NCBI GenBank assembly: GCA_003635195.1
Contig: PYIY01000096.1
Span: 1-54,542 of the forward strand
Reading direction: 5' to 3'
Length of the DNA: 54,542 nt
Origin: Candidatus Poribacteria bacterium
GTDB lineage: Bacteria > Poribacteria > WGA-4E > WGA-3G
How positions within the stretch are numbered: position 1 is the stretch's first letter; each line of letters begins with the position of its first letter. The notes under the pieces were generated by a model, which made no database searches, was not told where the DNA came from, and saw only the letters and a list, made by a program, of their open reading frames with translations. Below are positions 1-7,555 of the stretch, piece after piece. The position numbers were made by a program, and so were the translations under genes.

Positions 1-612
1 GAGGATGCTATTAAGGACTGCGATGAAGTAATACGCCAAAAACCAGAATTCGCTGAGGCTTATGGTGGGAGAGCCTTCGCTAAGGACAAACTTGGACAAA
101 CCGAAGCCGCTATCACAGACTATGACGAAGCCATTCGACTCAAATCAGACTATGCTGAGGCATATTTCAATCGAGGCCTCATAAAGGCTCAACTTGAGCG
201 ATATGAAGCCGCCATCGTCGATTGCAACGAAGCCATTCGACTCAACCCGGAGGACGGAGTATTCTACTTTAGTCGAGGGTTTATAACTGCCACGCTTGCC
301 GGAGAACCTGACAAGGATAACCTTGAAATCTATGAAACTGTTATCGCTGATTATGATGAAGCCATTCGACTTGAGCCAGATTTCATGCCAGCGCATTTCA
401 GTCGGATTGCAACCAACGCCATGCTGGGCAGAGAGGATGCCTCTAAGGCAGCCACTGAAGAGATGCTCCAACTTGAAAACCCTTTCACAGAGATCGTCAA
501 TATGGCAAATATGGCAGGTATATTCGATATGGAAAACATGGAAGACATGGAAGATATAGAAGATATAGATACAGCTCTTATAGAAATCATAGATACAGAA
601 GAAGAGGAATAG
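1..612 (+). CDS. TPR repeat protein, 5' end outside window
   Basis: The reading frame is open from base 1 to the TAG at 610-612, so only the C-terminal 203 residues are present. Three to four tetratricopeptide units of about 34 residues are visible, each ending in a D-(Y/C)-(D/N)-E-A-I-R-L-(K/N/E)-P-like helix B, with a longer, less regular last unit. TPR solenoids are protein-protein scaffolds; the partner is unknown. The tail is acidic and Met-rich (repeated M-E-D-M-E-D and I-E-D-I type steps), which is unusual for the family and probably disordered. It ends 26 bases before the next gene, so cotranscription is possible. No signal peptide can be judged because the start is missing. TPR assignment is firm, function unknown. 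Confidence 0.85.
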   Translation, partial: EDAIKDCDEVIRQKPEFAEAYGGRAFAKDKLGQTEAAITDYDEAIRLKSDYAEAYFNRGLIKAQLERYEAAIVDCNEAIRLNPEDGVFYFSRGFITATLAGEPDKDNLEIYETVIADYDEAIRLEPDFMPAHFSRIATNAMLGREDASKAATEEMLQLENPFTEIVNMANMAGIFDMENMEDMEDIEDIDTALIEIIDTEEEE

Positions 613-638
613 TCAATATTCCAAAGGAAAGGATTGTC

Positions 639-1478
639 ATGAGACTGGAAGGAAAAGTCGCGATAGTCGCCGGTGCTGCTTGGGGTGGCATTGGTGCGGC
701 AACCGCCTATAAGTTTGCTTGTGAAGGTGCGAAAGTGGTTGTGAATACGCGCCGCCGAGAGGAAAAACTTGCTGAAACCGTCCAGCGTATTCAAGATGCC
801 GGTGGTGAGGCGATCGCGGTTATGGGTGATGTCGCTGATGAATCAACCTGGCAGGCACTCGTCGATACTGCTTTATCAAACTACGGAAAAATGACGACGC
901 TTGTCCACAACGCGGCGCACTCTTATACCAAAAAAGCAATTGAATTTACGATGGAAGAGTGGAACGAAAGCCTCGGCGTAACGCTCGGTGGACCGTGGCT
1001 CGGTGCAAAGTATTGTATCCCAGAAATGATTCGCAACGGTGGCGGTGCGTTGGTCTTTATCTCTACTGTTAATGCCACGATTACGAATCCGGGGTTCGGA
1101 CTTTATGGTGCTGGAAAAGGTGGCTTGAACGCATTGACGCGGAGTATCGCGCTCGATTACGGCAGAGAGGGCATCCGTGCGAATGCTATCGCCCCTGGAC
1201 AAATTGTTGGAGAACGCGGCGAAGCCTCTCTCGCTGAAGACGATCTCGAAGAACAAGCCTCACGTGATTGCTACCCGGTTGGACGCTACGGAAAACCTGA
1301 AGATATTGCCAACGCTGCACTCTTTTTAGCATCCGACGAGGCAGATTTTGTTACCGGCATTGTCCTGACAGCAGACGGCGGCTTGACGCTCCAATCCCCA
1401 GAAGCACTCGTACGCCCGTCCTTCCGCCTACGTTGGAGAGACGATATTCTGGTACCACAACCGAAAGGGGATGCGTAG
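639..1478 (+). CDS. SDR family NAD(P)-dependent oxidoreductase
   Basis: A 279-residue classical short-chain dehydrogenase/reductase, normal length for the family (about 250 plus a short C-terminal extension). The Rossmann glycine motif is at residues 11-19 (AGAAWGGIG, in place of TGxxxGIG). The N-A-A variant of NNAG is at 91-93, and the catalytic set is S142, Y156 and K160 (YGAGK). A typical ADGG end-piece lies near residue 246. Such enzymes reduce or oxidise a hydroxyl or keto group with NAD(P)H; the substrate cannot be read from the sequence. The ATG at 639 follows a GGAAAGGA sequence. It is cytoplasmic, with no signal peptide. It sits between a TPR gene and an SRAP gene, which gives no pathway clue. 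The family call is very secure. Confidence 0.93.
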   Translation: MRLEGKVAIVAGAAWGGIGAATAYKFACEGAKVVVNTRRREEKLAETVQRIQDAGGEAIAVMGDVADESTWQALVDTALSNYGKMTTLVHNAAHSYTKKAIEFTMEEWNESLGVTLGGPWLGAKYCIPEMIRNGGGALVFISTVNATITNPGFGLYGAGKGGLNALTRSIALDYGREGIRANAIAPGQIVGERGEASLAEDDLEEQASRDCYPVGRYGKPEDIANAALFLASDEADFVTGIVLTADGGLTLQSPEALVRPSFRLRWRDDILVPQPKGDA

Positions 1479-1511
1479 GACAAATTCCCATCTTTCTCAG
1501 GAGATACAATA

Positions 1512-2228
1512 ATGTGTGGACGATTTACCCTTGCAAGCGATACCGAAACTATGAGCCAGCTCTTCCTCGATTTTGCGATGCCGATGAACCTGTCTCCGCG
1601 CTACAATATATCCCCCACACAAGATGTGGCTGTTATCGTCAATACATCGACTGATACAGAGATACATCCAGAAATGGGACAGGTAGAGTTCTTTCATTGG
1701 GGACTCATCCCGTCTTGGGCGAAAGACCCGAAGATCGGAAACAGGATGATTAACGCCCGTTCGGAGACTCTCGCAGAGAAACCGTCTTTCCGAAGTGCCT
1801 ATAAACGTAGACGATGTCTCATCTTGGCAGACGGCTACTACGAATGGAAACAGGTCCCCGGGAACAGACGTAAACAACCGGTCTACATCCGTCTTCAATC
1901 GCAAAAACCGTTTGCACTGGCAGGGTTATGGGAGATATGGCAGATGGAAGGGATGGATAAACCGCTCCGCTCCTGTACGATTATCACATGTCCGCCTAAC
2001 GCGCTATTGGAAAAGATTCATCACAGGATGCCCGTGATCCTGCCGCAAGCCGCTTATGCGGAATGGCTCGCGCCAGATGAACAATCAGCAGATAACCTCC
2101 AACCGCTTCTTGTTCCGTATTCCGATGAAGAGATGGAGGCGTACCCGGTGTCAACGTTTGTCAATCGTCCAGCAAACGACTCGCCAGAATGTATCGTACC
2201 ATTTGAAGTTGCGCAGTTTTTGAACTGA
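1512..2228 (+). CDS. yedK: SRAP family protein (YedK/HMCES-like abasic-site DNA-protein crosslinker)
   Basis: A 238-residue protein starting MCGRFTL, the signature of the SOS response-associated peptidase (SRAP) family. Cys2 becomes the N-terminal residue after Met removal and in known members forms a thiazolidine crosslink with abasic sites in single-stranded DNA, shielding them during replication. The other conserved active-site residues are visible: N81 in the NARSET motif, E111 in YYEWK and H171 in the IHHRMPVIL motif. The start is fixed by the need for Cys2, with AGGAG about 8 bases upstream. It begins 33 bases after the SDR stop. No LexA-type operator was recognised. Length and motifs are complete, so the protein is probably functional. 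Confidence 0.95.
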   Translation: MCGRFTLASDTETMSQLFLDFAMPMNLSPRYNISPTQDVAVIVNTSTDTEIHPEMGQVEFFHWGLIPSWAKDPKIGNRMINARSETLAEKPSFRSAYKRRRCLILADGYYEWKQVPGNRRKQPVYIRLQSQKPFALAGLWEIWQMEGMDKPLRSCTIITCPPNALLEKIHHRMPVILPQAAYAEWLAPDEQSADNLQPLLVPYSDEEMEAYPVSTFVNRPANDSPECIVPFEVAQFLN

Positions 2229-2292
2229 ATGTTTACGGAACCGGTAAAGCGTCTTTAACGCTTACACCGAAACGGAAAATAGGAAAGGAATT

Positions 2293-3276
2293 ATGTCAAA
2301 ACCGAGTAAAGATCAGATGTTTTACATGTACCGCAAAATGGTAGAGATCCGTCAATTTGAGGAAGCCGCTGGAACGCTTTATCAGAGTGGGCAGCTTCCG
2401 GGTTTTTTGCACCTCTATATTGGTGAAGAAGCCACAGCCGTCGGGGTTTGCGTACACTTGCAAGATGACGACTATATCACGAGCACACACCGCGGGCACG
2501 GTCACCTGATTGCCAAGGGTGGTAAACGGGACCGGATGATGGCGGAGTTATTCGCACGCACGACCGGCTATTGTAAAGGTAAAGGCGGTTCAATGCACAT
2601 CGCCGATAAAGAGACAGGGATTCTGGGTGCGAACGGTGTTGTCGGTGCGGGGATTCCGCTCGCCGCTGGTGCTGCACTCTCTGCGAAACTCCGCGGTACG
2701 CAGCAGGTCGCCGTGTCCTTCTTCGGCGACGGCGCGACGAATCAAGGCGTATTCCATGAGACGCTTAACCTCGCTGCCGTGTGGGAGCTGCCCGTTGTTT
2801 TCGTCTGTGAAAATAATAGGTTCGGTATGGGAACGCCACAACACGAGCACCAACGGGTAGAGGATATAGCTGTCCGTGCGCCATCCTACGATATACCGGG
2901 TGTCACCGTTGACGGAAACGATGTGCTAAAGGTCTACGCTGCTGCAGATGAAGCTGTCACTCGTGCACGCGAAGGTGGCGGACCGACGCTTCTCAATTGC
3001 GATACCTACAGATTCCGAGGACATCATATCGGCGATCCGGGGACTTCCTATCGCGACCGTGAAGAAGTGCAAGAGCAGGAACGCCTACGCGACCCGATTC
3101 GCCGACTTGCTGAAGTCCTCACTGCAGAAGAAGGTGTGAGTGAAGACGAACTCACGGCACTTGAGGAAGAACTCGCAAACGAACTCGAAGAAGCACTTGA
3201 GTTTGCCAAGAGCAGCCCGGAACCACTTCCCGAAGATGCGCTGAATGACGTTTACGCTGGCTCCATCCAACCATAA
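2293..3276 (+). CDS. Thiamine-diphosphate-dependent dehydrogenase E1 component, alpha subunit
   Basis: A 327-residue protein of the pyruvate/acetoin/branched-chain 2-oxo acid dehydrogenase E1-alpha family. The ThDP-binding motif starts with GDG at 145-147 and ends with the conserved Asn pair at 174-175. The active-site loop with THRGHGH is at 65-71 and the RFRGHHIGDP segment near 242-251 carries the usual phosphorylation-loop region. The E1-alpha chain decarboxylates a 2-oxo acid with its E1-beta partner and passes the acyl group to E2 lipoate. AGGAAAGGA precedes the ATG. No E1-beta, E2 or E3 gene follows; the next gene is a membrane protein 50 bases on. Pyruvate versus acetoin specificity cannot be told from sequence. 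Acidic, Glu-rich C-terminal 60 residues are notable. Confidence 0.92.
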   Translation: MSKPSKDQMFYMYRKMVEIRQFEEAAGTLYQSGQLPGFLHLYIGEEATAVGVCVHLQDDDYITSTHRGHGHLIAKGGKRDRMMAELFARTTGYCKGKGGSMHIADKETGILGANGVVGAGIPLAAGAALSAKLRGTQQVAVSFFGDGATNQGVFHETLNLAAVWELPVVFVCENNRFGMGTPQHEHQRVEDIAVRAPSYDIPGVTVDGNDVLKVYAAADEAVTRAREGGGPTLLNCDTYRFRGHHIGDPGTSYRDREEVQEQERLRDPIRRLAEVLTAEEGVSEDELTALEEELANELEEALEFAKSSPEPLPEDALNDVYAGSIQP

Positions 3277-3326
3277 CATAAATAACCGATTCTGAGTAAA
3301 TGTAGGTGCGGTAACCCACGAGTCAG

Positions 3327-5258
3327 ATGAGAAACCATGAACCCTCCAAATCACACGGTGTCACATGGAAATCTGTCACTATCACGCTCATTCTGATTCC
3401 GTTTAATTTCTATTGGATCATCGCAGGCGAAGTCGGACTCGTCGGTTATGCGCTAAATACTTATGCCGTTCCATTCTACAACGTTGTTTTTGTCGTATTC
3501 ACCTTTACCCTCATCAATCTCGCTGTTCGTCGCCGTTTATTCACGAATGCAGAACTCCTCACAATATACATTCTGCTCAGTACCGCCTGCGCTTTCCCGT
3601 CCATCACCTTGATGACAATCCTTGTCACAACCGTCGGACATGCCTTCTGGTTCGCGACACCTGAAAATGAATGGAAGCAGCTCTTCTGGGATTACCTTCC
3701 GAAATGGCTTCTTGTCGATGACCCGAAGGTATTAGCAGGATATTACATAGGTGAAACCAATCTCTCGACGTTAGATATTCTCAAAGCATGGATAGTACCA
3801 GTGCTTTCTTGGGCAGGGTTCATGACAGTACTTGTTCTCGTGATGTTGTGTATCAACGTCATTTTGCGGAAGCAGTGGGTAGAACGCGAACGGCTTGCTT
3901 ACCCGATCACACAGATTGCGTTTCACGTCACCCATAACACAAAATCGCTGTTTTCGCACCGTATCACGTGGCTCGGCTTTGGAATCGCTGCATCTATCGC
4001 TATTCTCAACGGCTTCAGTTTCCTGTATCCGACACTTCCTACATTGCCGATTAAACGGATTGGAGGTTGGCGCGGGTTCGGACATCTGTTCACAGAGAAA
4101 CCGTGGAACGCTATTGGTGGTATCAGTATGTCTTACTACCCGTTTGTCATCGGGCTCGGACTATTGATGCCGCTCGATCTTTCGTTCTCCAGTTGGTTTT
4201 TCTTCATCTTCTACAAGGTGCAGTTAGTCTTCGCGAGTGCTGCTGGACTGTCAAGTCTACCAGGATTTCCATACATTGATAGACAATGTTTTGGTGCTGC
4301 GATCGGGATTTTCATCTCCGTTTTAGTCTTGAACCTCCGTCATTTCCGAGGTGTGTTCCGCATCGCACGTCACCGCACCGGCGAAGATGCTGACGAACCG
4401 ATTCGCTATAGGTTCGCATTGTGGGGTATTGTTGGTGGACTCGCGCTGCTCTTTATTTTTTCCAAGCGTATCGGTATGTCACTCTGGCTGATTCCGATCT
4501 TTTTCGGAATCTATTTCATCATCGTCTTGGTGCTAACGCGGATGCGTGCGGAGCAAGGGTTCCCTGTGCATGCGATGGAGAACATGCCGAATCACCATAT
4601 CCTCATTGACGGTTTTGGCACGCGGGCGTTAGGCACGAACAATCTCGTCGCCTTGACGCTCTACCGTTGGTTCAATCGGAGTTACACAAGCAATCCAATG
4701 CCGCATCAGTTAGAAGGCTTCAAACTCTCGGAACGTTCGGGAATCTCGACGAGACGCTTGTTCTTCGCGCTATTAGGCGTTTCAGGGTTCGCCGCTGTGA
4801 TGGTATTCGGCGTGATCCTCTATCTCTTTTACACTTACGGTGCTTTGAACATGAGCGGCAGCAGTAGTTGGTCAACAGGCTTTGGTGGACGCGTCTTTAA
4901 CGGACTCCAACGTTGGCTCTATTACCCTACCGAACCGAATTTCTATGCCACCGGTGGCATCCTTTTCGGCTTACTCTTTTCGACACTTCTGATGTTTATG
5001 CGGGCGCGTTTTTTCTGGTGGCCCTTCCATCCGATTGGATTCGTTGTTTCCAGCGATTGGGGGATGCGGTACTTGTGGAGTTGTATGCTGGTGAGTTCGA
5101 TTATCAAGTGGAGCGTCTTGAAGATCGGCGGTCCGAGAGCATCGCAGCAGTTGGTGATGTTTGCGATTGGCTTGATGTTAGGTGATTTCACCGTTGGTGG
5201 TATCTGGAGTCTCGTTAGTGTCGTGACGCAGCAACCGATGTATAATTTCTGGCCGTAG
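3327..5258 (+). CDS. Large polytopic membrane protein, DUF6785/DUF6784-like
   Basis: A 643-residue integral membrane protein with roughly a dozen or more hydrophobic segments, beginning at about residue 17 and ending near the C-terminus. It resembles the uncharacterised DUF6785/DUF6784 family that I associate with Poribacteria, Planctomycetes and Lentisphaerae; this is recognition from memory of the overall pattern. Recognisable parts are the LTYRWFNRSY-like segment around residue 450 (here LTLYRWFNRSYTSNPMPHQ) preceded by a RMRAEQGFPVHAMENMP stretch. Transport is a reasonable guess from topology, but no substrate motif is known. The ATG at 3327 has only a weak ribosome-binding site; an alternative start was not obvious. 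It follows the E1-alpha gene by 50 bases on the same strand. Confidence 0.82.
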   Translation: MRNHEPSKSHGVTWKSVTITLILIPFNFYWIIAGEVGLVGYALNTYAVPFYNVVFVVFTFTLINLAVRRRLFTNAELLTIYILLSTACAFPSITLMTILVTTVGHAFWFATPENEWKQLFWDYLPKWLLVDDPKVLAGYYIGETNLSTLDILKAWIVPVLSWAGFMTVLVLVMLCINVILRKQWVERERLAYPITQIAFHVTHNTKSLFSHRITWLGFGIAASIAILNGFSFLYPTLPTLPIKRIGGWRGFGHLFTEKPWNAIGGISMSYYPFVIGLGLLMPLDLSFSSWFFFIFYKVQLVFASAAGLSSLPGFPYIDRQCFGAAIGIFISVLVLNLRHFRGVFRIARHRTGEDADEPIRYRFALWGIVGGLALLFIFSKRIGMSLWLIPIFFGIYFIIVLVLTRMRAEQGFPVHAMENMPNHHILIDGFGTRALGTNNLVALTLYRWFNRSYTSNPMPHQLEGFKLSERSGISTRRLFFALLGVSGFAAVMVFGVILYLFYTYGALNMSGSSSWSTGFGGRVFNGLQRWLYYPTEPNFYATGGILFGLLFSTLLMFMRARFFWWPFHPIGFVVSSDWGMRYLWSCMLVSSIIKWSVLKIGGPRASQQLVMFAIGLMLGDFTVGGIWSLVSVVTQQPMYNFWP

Positions 5259-5307
5259 CGTAGAGCGAAACGCAAACTTCACACACGTATAAACATTTAC
5301 GAGGTTC

Positions 5308-5336
5308 TTGACAAAATCGCGAGTGCAGGATATACT
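5308..5336 (+). promoter_or_regulatory. Sigma70-type promoter for the Uma2-like gene
   Basis: A consensus -35 TTGACA at 5308-5313, a 17-base spacer and TATACT at 5331-5336. It lies in the 156-base gap after the DUF6785 gene and about 78 bases before the Uma2-like ATG, so the latter is probably transcribed separately. Confidence 0.7.
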
Positions 5337-5414
5337 TAACTAACATATTATCCAACTCATGACCCAAAACTTTTAACCTGTCCTTCGGACATTTCAAGGC
5401 AAAGGAGCATACCG

Positions 5415-6122
5415 ATGGAAAGTTACCCAAACGGTCTTAAAATTCCTTACGCCCCAACAGATGCAACTGATCTTTATCCTGAAACGGATGGTCAACCTAT
5501 GGCAGCTAGCGACCTACATCGAGAAATTCTCATCTGGCTTTTGCAGTCCCTTGAATCCTATTTCGCGTCAAAGTCGGAGGTCTATGTCTCAGGCGATATT
5601 CTAACATATTATACAGAGGGCAACCCGCGCGCAGTCGTTGCTCCTGATGTGTTAGTCTCCTTCGGTGTAGGACAAAAGAAGCGACTCACCTACAAAGTGT
5701 GGGAAGAAGGGAAGGCACCAGACTTCGTCATGGAGTTCTCCAGCAAAAGTACATATCAAACTGACTTAACAAACAAGGTAGACCTCTACGCTGCACTTGG
5801 CATCCCCGAGTACTTCCTCTATGATGCGGAGGGTATTTATTTACCGTCACCACTGATGGGGTTTCAGTTGATGGACGGTGCGTATGTGCCGATCCAAGAA
5901 AATGCCGCTGGCGGTATACACTCAGCAGTGCTGGATTTAGATTTCCATATCATAGCAGATGGACGTTTAGCAATTTATGAGCCAAGGGCAGGTCGGTGGC
6001 TCCAAACGCCGGTTGAAGCCGCTGAGGCACGTGCGGCAGAAGAAGCCGCTGCACGACAAAAGGCTGAAGCGGAAGTCGCGGAACTCCGAGAAGAACTCGA
6101 ACGCCTGAAAGCACGCTCGTGA
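5415..6122 (+). CDS. Uma2 family (DUF820) PD-(D/E)xK nuclease-fold protein
   Basis: A 235-residue protein. The Uma2/DUF820 fold, common in cyanobacteria and Poribacteria-like genomes, is seen from residue 30 to about 185: a PD at 77-78 (PDVLVSF), then E107 followed four residues later by K111 (EFSSKST), fitting the PD-(D/E)xK nuclease active site, and the LYAALGIPEYFLYD segment at 125-137 that is typical of the family. The last 45 residues are an Ala/Glu/Arg-rich coiled coil (EAAEARAAEEAA...), also frequent in this family. Biological role is unresolved in known members; a restriction-like or recombination role is only inferred from the fold. AAAGGAG precedes the ATG, and a strong promoter lies upstream. 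Confidence 0.9.
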   Translation: MESYPNGLKIPYAPTDATDLYPETDGQPMAASDLHREILIWLLQSLESYFASKSEVYVSGDILTYYTEGNPRAVVAPDVLVSFGVGQKKRLTYKVWEEGKAPDFVMEFSSKSTYQTDLTNKVDLYAALGIPEYFLYDAEGIYLPSPLMGFQLMDGAYVPIQENAAGGIHSAVLDLDFHIIADGRLAIYEPRAGRWLQTPVEAAEARAAEEAAARQKAEAEVAELREELERLKARS

Positions 6123-6222
6123 TGTGGTTACGACAGATGGTGCAAGCTAAACGGAGTAGCATACGTCCAGCCAACATCAGGAAGAAAGAATTCAAAATCA
6201 AACGCCTGTTTCTTGATTAAAG

Positions 6223-6426
6223 ATGGAGAAAAAAGAAAGCCAGTCCCCGCAATTCGGTCTGTGCCTCAATAACGAAGGATATGTCGCTTCTCTTGAGATA
6301 GGGAAAGTCTATCGCGTGATTCAGGATGATAAAGCAGCATCTTACGGTTATATCCGCGTCATAGACGAAAGCGGCGAAGATTACGCCTATACAGCCAACA
6401 GATTCCATTCGGCACATTTGATATAA
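6223..6426 (+). CDS. Small hypothetical protein, 67 aa
   Basis: A 67-residue ORF starting MEKKESQSPQFGLCLNNEG. It has a compact alternating hydrophobic pattern (VASLEIGKVYRVI, then GYIRVIDESGEDYAY) that looks like a small beta-rich fold, and I recall similar short stand-alone proteins with a RVIDESGEDYxY core in Poribacteria-like and cyanobacterial genomes. No enzyme motif, signal peptide or membrane segment is present. Ribosome-binding evidence is weak. It is followed by a strong intrinsic terminator at 6510-6547. Coding is supported by the protein-like composition, the good position between neighbours and the absence of a competing frame. Function unknown. Confidence 0.6.
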   Translation: MEKKESQSPQFGLCLNNEGYVASLEIGKVYRVIQDDKAASYGYIRVIDESGEDYAYTANRFHSAHLI

Positions 6427-6509
6427 TCCATTCGCTTGTCCCACTCAAATAGCATTTGTTAATAGGACACGTGTGGCAATCGTATAAAAAGGAGAAGGCA
6501 ACAACAATT

Positions 6510-6547
6510 GAGACGGGAAAACCGAAAGGCTATCCCGTCTCTTTTTT
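6510..6547 (+). terminator. Intrinsic terminator with GNRA-capped inner hairpin
   Basis: A perfect 9-bp stem GAGACGGGA/TCCCGTCTC is followed by six T residues. The 14-base loop contains CC-GAAA-GG, an inner two-pair helix with a GNRA tetraloop. The stem can be extended outside the T tract because GCAACAA at 6498-6504 is complementary to TTGTTGC at 6546-6552. It probably ends the transcript of the 67-residue ORF. Confidence 0.75.
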
Positions 6548-6548
6548 G

Positions 6549-6577
6549 TTGCACGCCGAACCATTTCGTGCTATCCT
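6549..6577 (+). promoter_or_regulatory. Possible promoter for the MNT-HEPN gene
   Basis: TTGCAC at 6549-6554, a 17-base spacer and TATCCT at 6572-6577, each matching the consensus at four of six positions. It begins right after the terminator and lies just ahead of AAGGAG at 6585-6590, which would give a very short leader. Confidence 0.4.
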
Positions 6578-6598
6578 ATTCCCCAAGGAGATTGCGAC

Positions 6599-7555
6599 AT
6601 GCATCAGTCCACAGATACCCATCGCACAGCGAAAGATTTATCGCCTGAAGAATTAGCGGAATACCGACAGCGGCTCGATCAACATCTCCAAAACCGGAAA
6701 GTGGATGAGGCGTTGCTACAACGCGCATGGCAAACGGCACATCAGGTTGCCGCTATGCTTTATGAAGACTTCGGTGCGACACAGGTCGCTGTCTTTGGAT
6801 CACTCGCGGGACAGAAATGGTTTTCAAAAGCGTCAGATATTGATATTGCAGTTTGGGGGATGCCGTCTGACCTATATTTTCGTGCTGTTGCACAAGCTAT
6901 CGGGCTTAGCCAAGAATTCAGAATCGATTTAGTCAATTTCGACAATTGTAAAGGCCAGTTTCGAGAACGTATTCAGAATCAAGCCGTGTTTATTGAAAAA
7001 AATGGAATCTGCTTTGCCACAACCACCGGACCTAACTGCCAAGCAACCGGGATAAAAAGAGAGGAAACTGACGTAGTGAATCAGGAGGAATTAATACAAC
7101 GCATTTCCGATGGATACACAAACGTAGCGGATGCAGTTCGACTCATCGGGCAAGCTTTAGAAAATATTGAAGATGCCCCCGCGCGGTACAAACGGAGTAT
7201 AGAGCTTGAGATTGCCAGGTACCTCTACGATTTCTATAAGCAATTGGAAAATATTTTCGAGCACATTGCCCGCGAGATTGACAACGCATTGCCTGTAGGG
7301 GAAGAGTGGCATAAAGCTCTCCTACAGCAAATGGTGGAACCAAGAACGACACGAGTACCTGTACTGTCCGAAAAAACTTTTACAGAACTACAGGATCTTC
7401 TGGGATTCCGTCACGTTTTCGTCTATATCTACGGTGCTAAATTAGACTATGAACAAATGCTCAAAAATGCTCAGCGAGTGAACAAAGTATTCCCGAGCGT
7501 CTCCAAAGAACTGGACGCGTTTATAACGTGGCTGAAGAAAAAAGAAAATGACTGA
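6599..7555 (+). CDS. MNT nucleotidyltransferase-HEPN fusion (toxin-antitoxin-like)
   Basis: A 318-residue protein joining two modules usually encoded by adjacent genes. Residues about 40-135 are an MNT-type minimal nucleotidyltransferase: GS at 67-68 and the D80-x-D82 pair in SDIDIAVWG form the GSx10DxD active site. In known MNT antitoxins this module AMPylates its HEPN partner. Residues about 160-312 are an all-helical HEPN domain with RHVFVYIYG at 271-279; the canonical Rx4H ribonuclease motif here reads R271-HVFV-Y276, so the expected His is Tyr. V160 is a GTG codon at 7076 preceded by GAGAGGA, a possible internal start for a free HEPN chain. AAGGAG precedes the ATG. Its last 8 bases overlap the following VWA gene, implying translational coupling. 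Confidence 0.85.
   Translation: MHQSTDTHRTAKDLSPEELAEYRQRLDQHLQNRKVDEALLQRAWQTAHQVAAMLYEDFGATQVAVFGSLAGQKWFSKASDIDIAVWGMPSDLYFRAVAQAIGLSQEFRIDLVNFDNCKGQFRERIQNQAVFIEKNGICFATTTGPNCQATGIKREETDVVNQEELIQRISDGYTNVADAVRLIGQALENIEDAPARYKRSIELEIARYLYDFYKQLENIFEHIAREIDNALPVGEEWHKALLQQMVEPRTTRVPVLSEKTFTELQDLLGFRHVFVYIYGAKLDYEQMLKNAQRVNKVFPSVSKELDAFITWLKKKEND

Noticed and set aside
351..794. 147-residue minus-strand frame with Ser/Ile-rich product
   Set aside because: It is the reverse of the TPR protein's acidic, Met/Glu/Asp tail and runs into the SDR gene; composition is a mirror artefact.
6456..6656. 66-residue plus-strand frame before the MNT-HEPN gene
   Set aside because: It crosses the terminator hairpin and overlaps the MNT-HEPN start in another frame; no ribosome-binding site.
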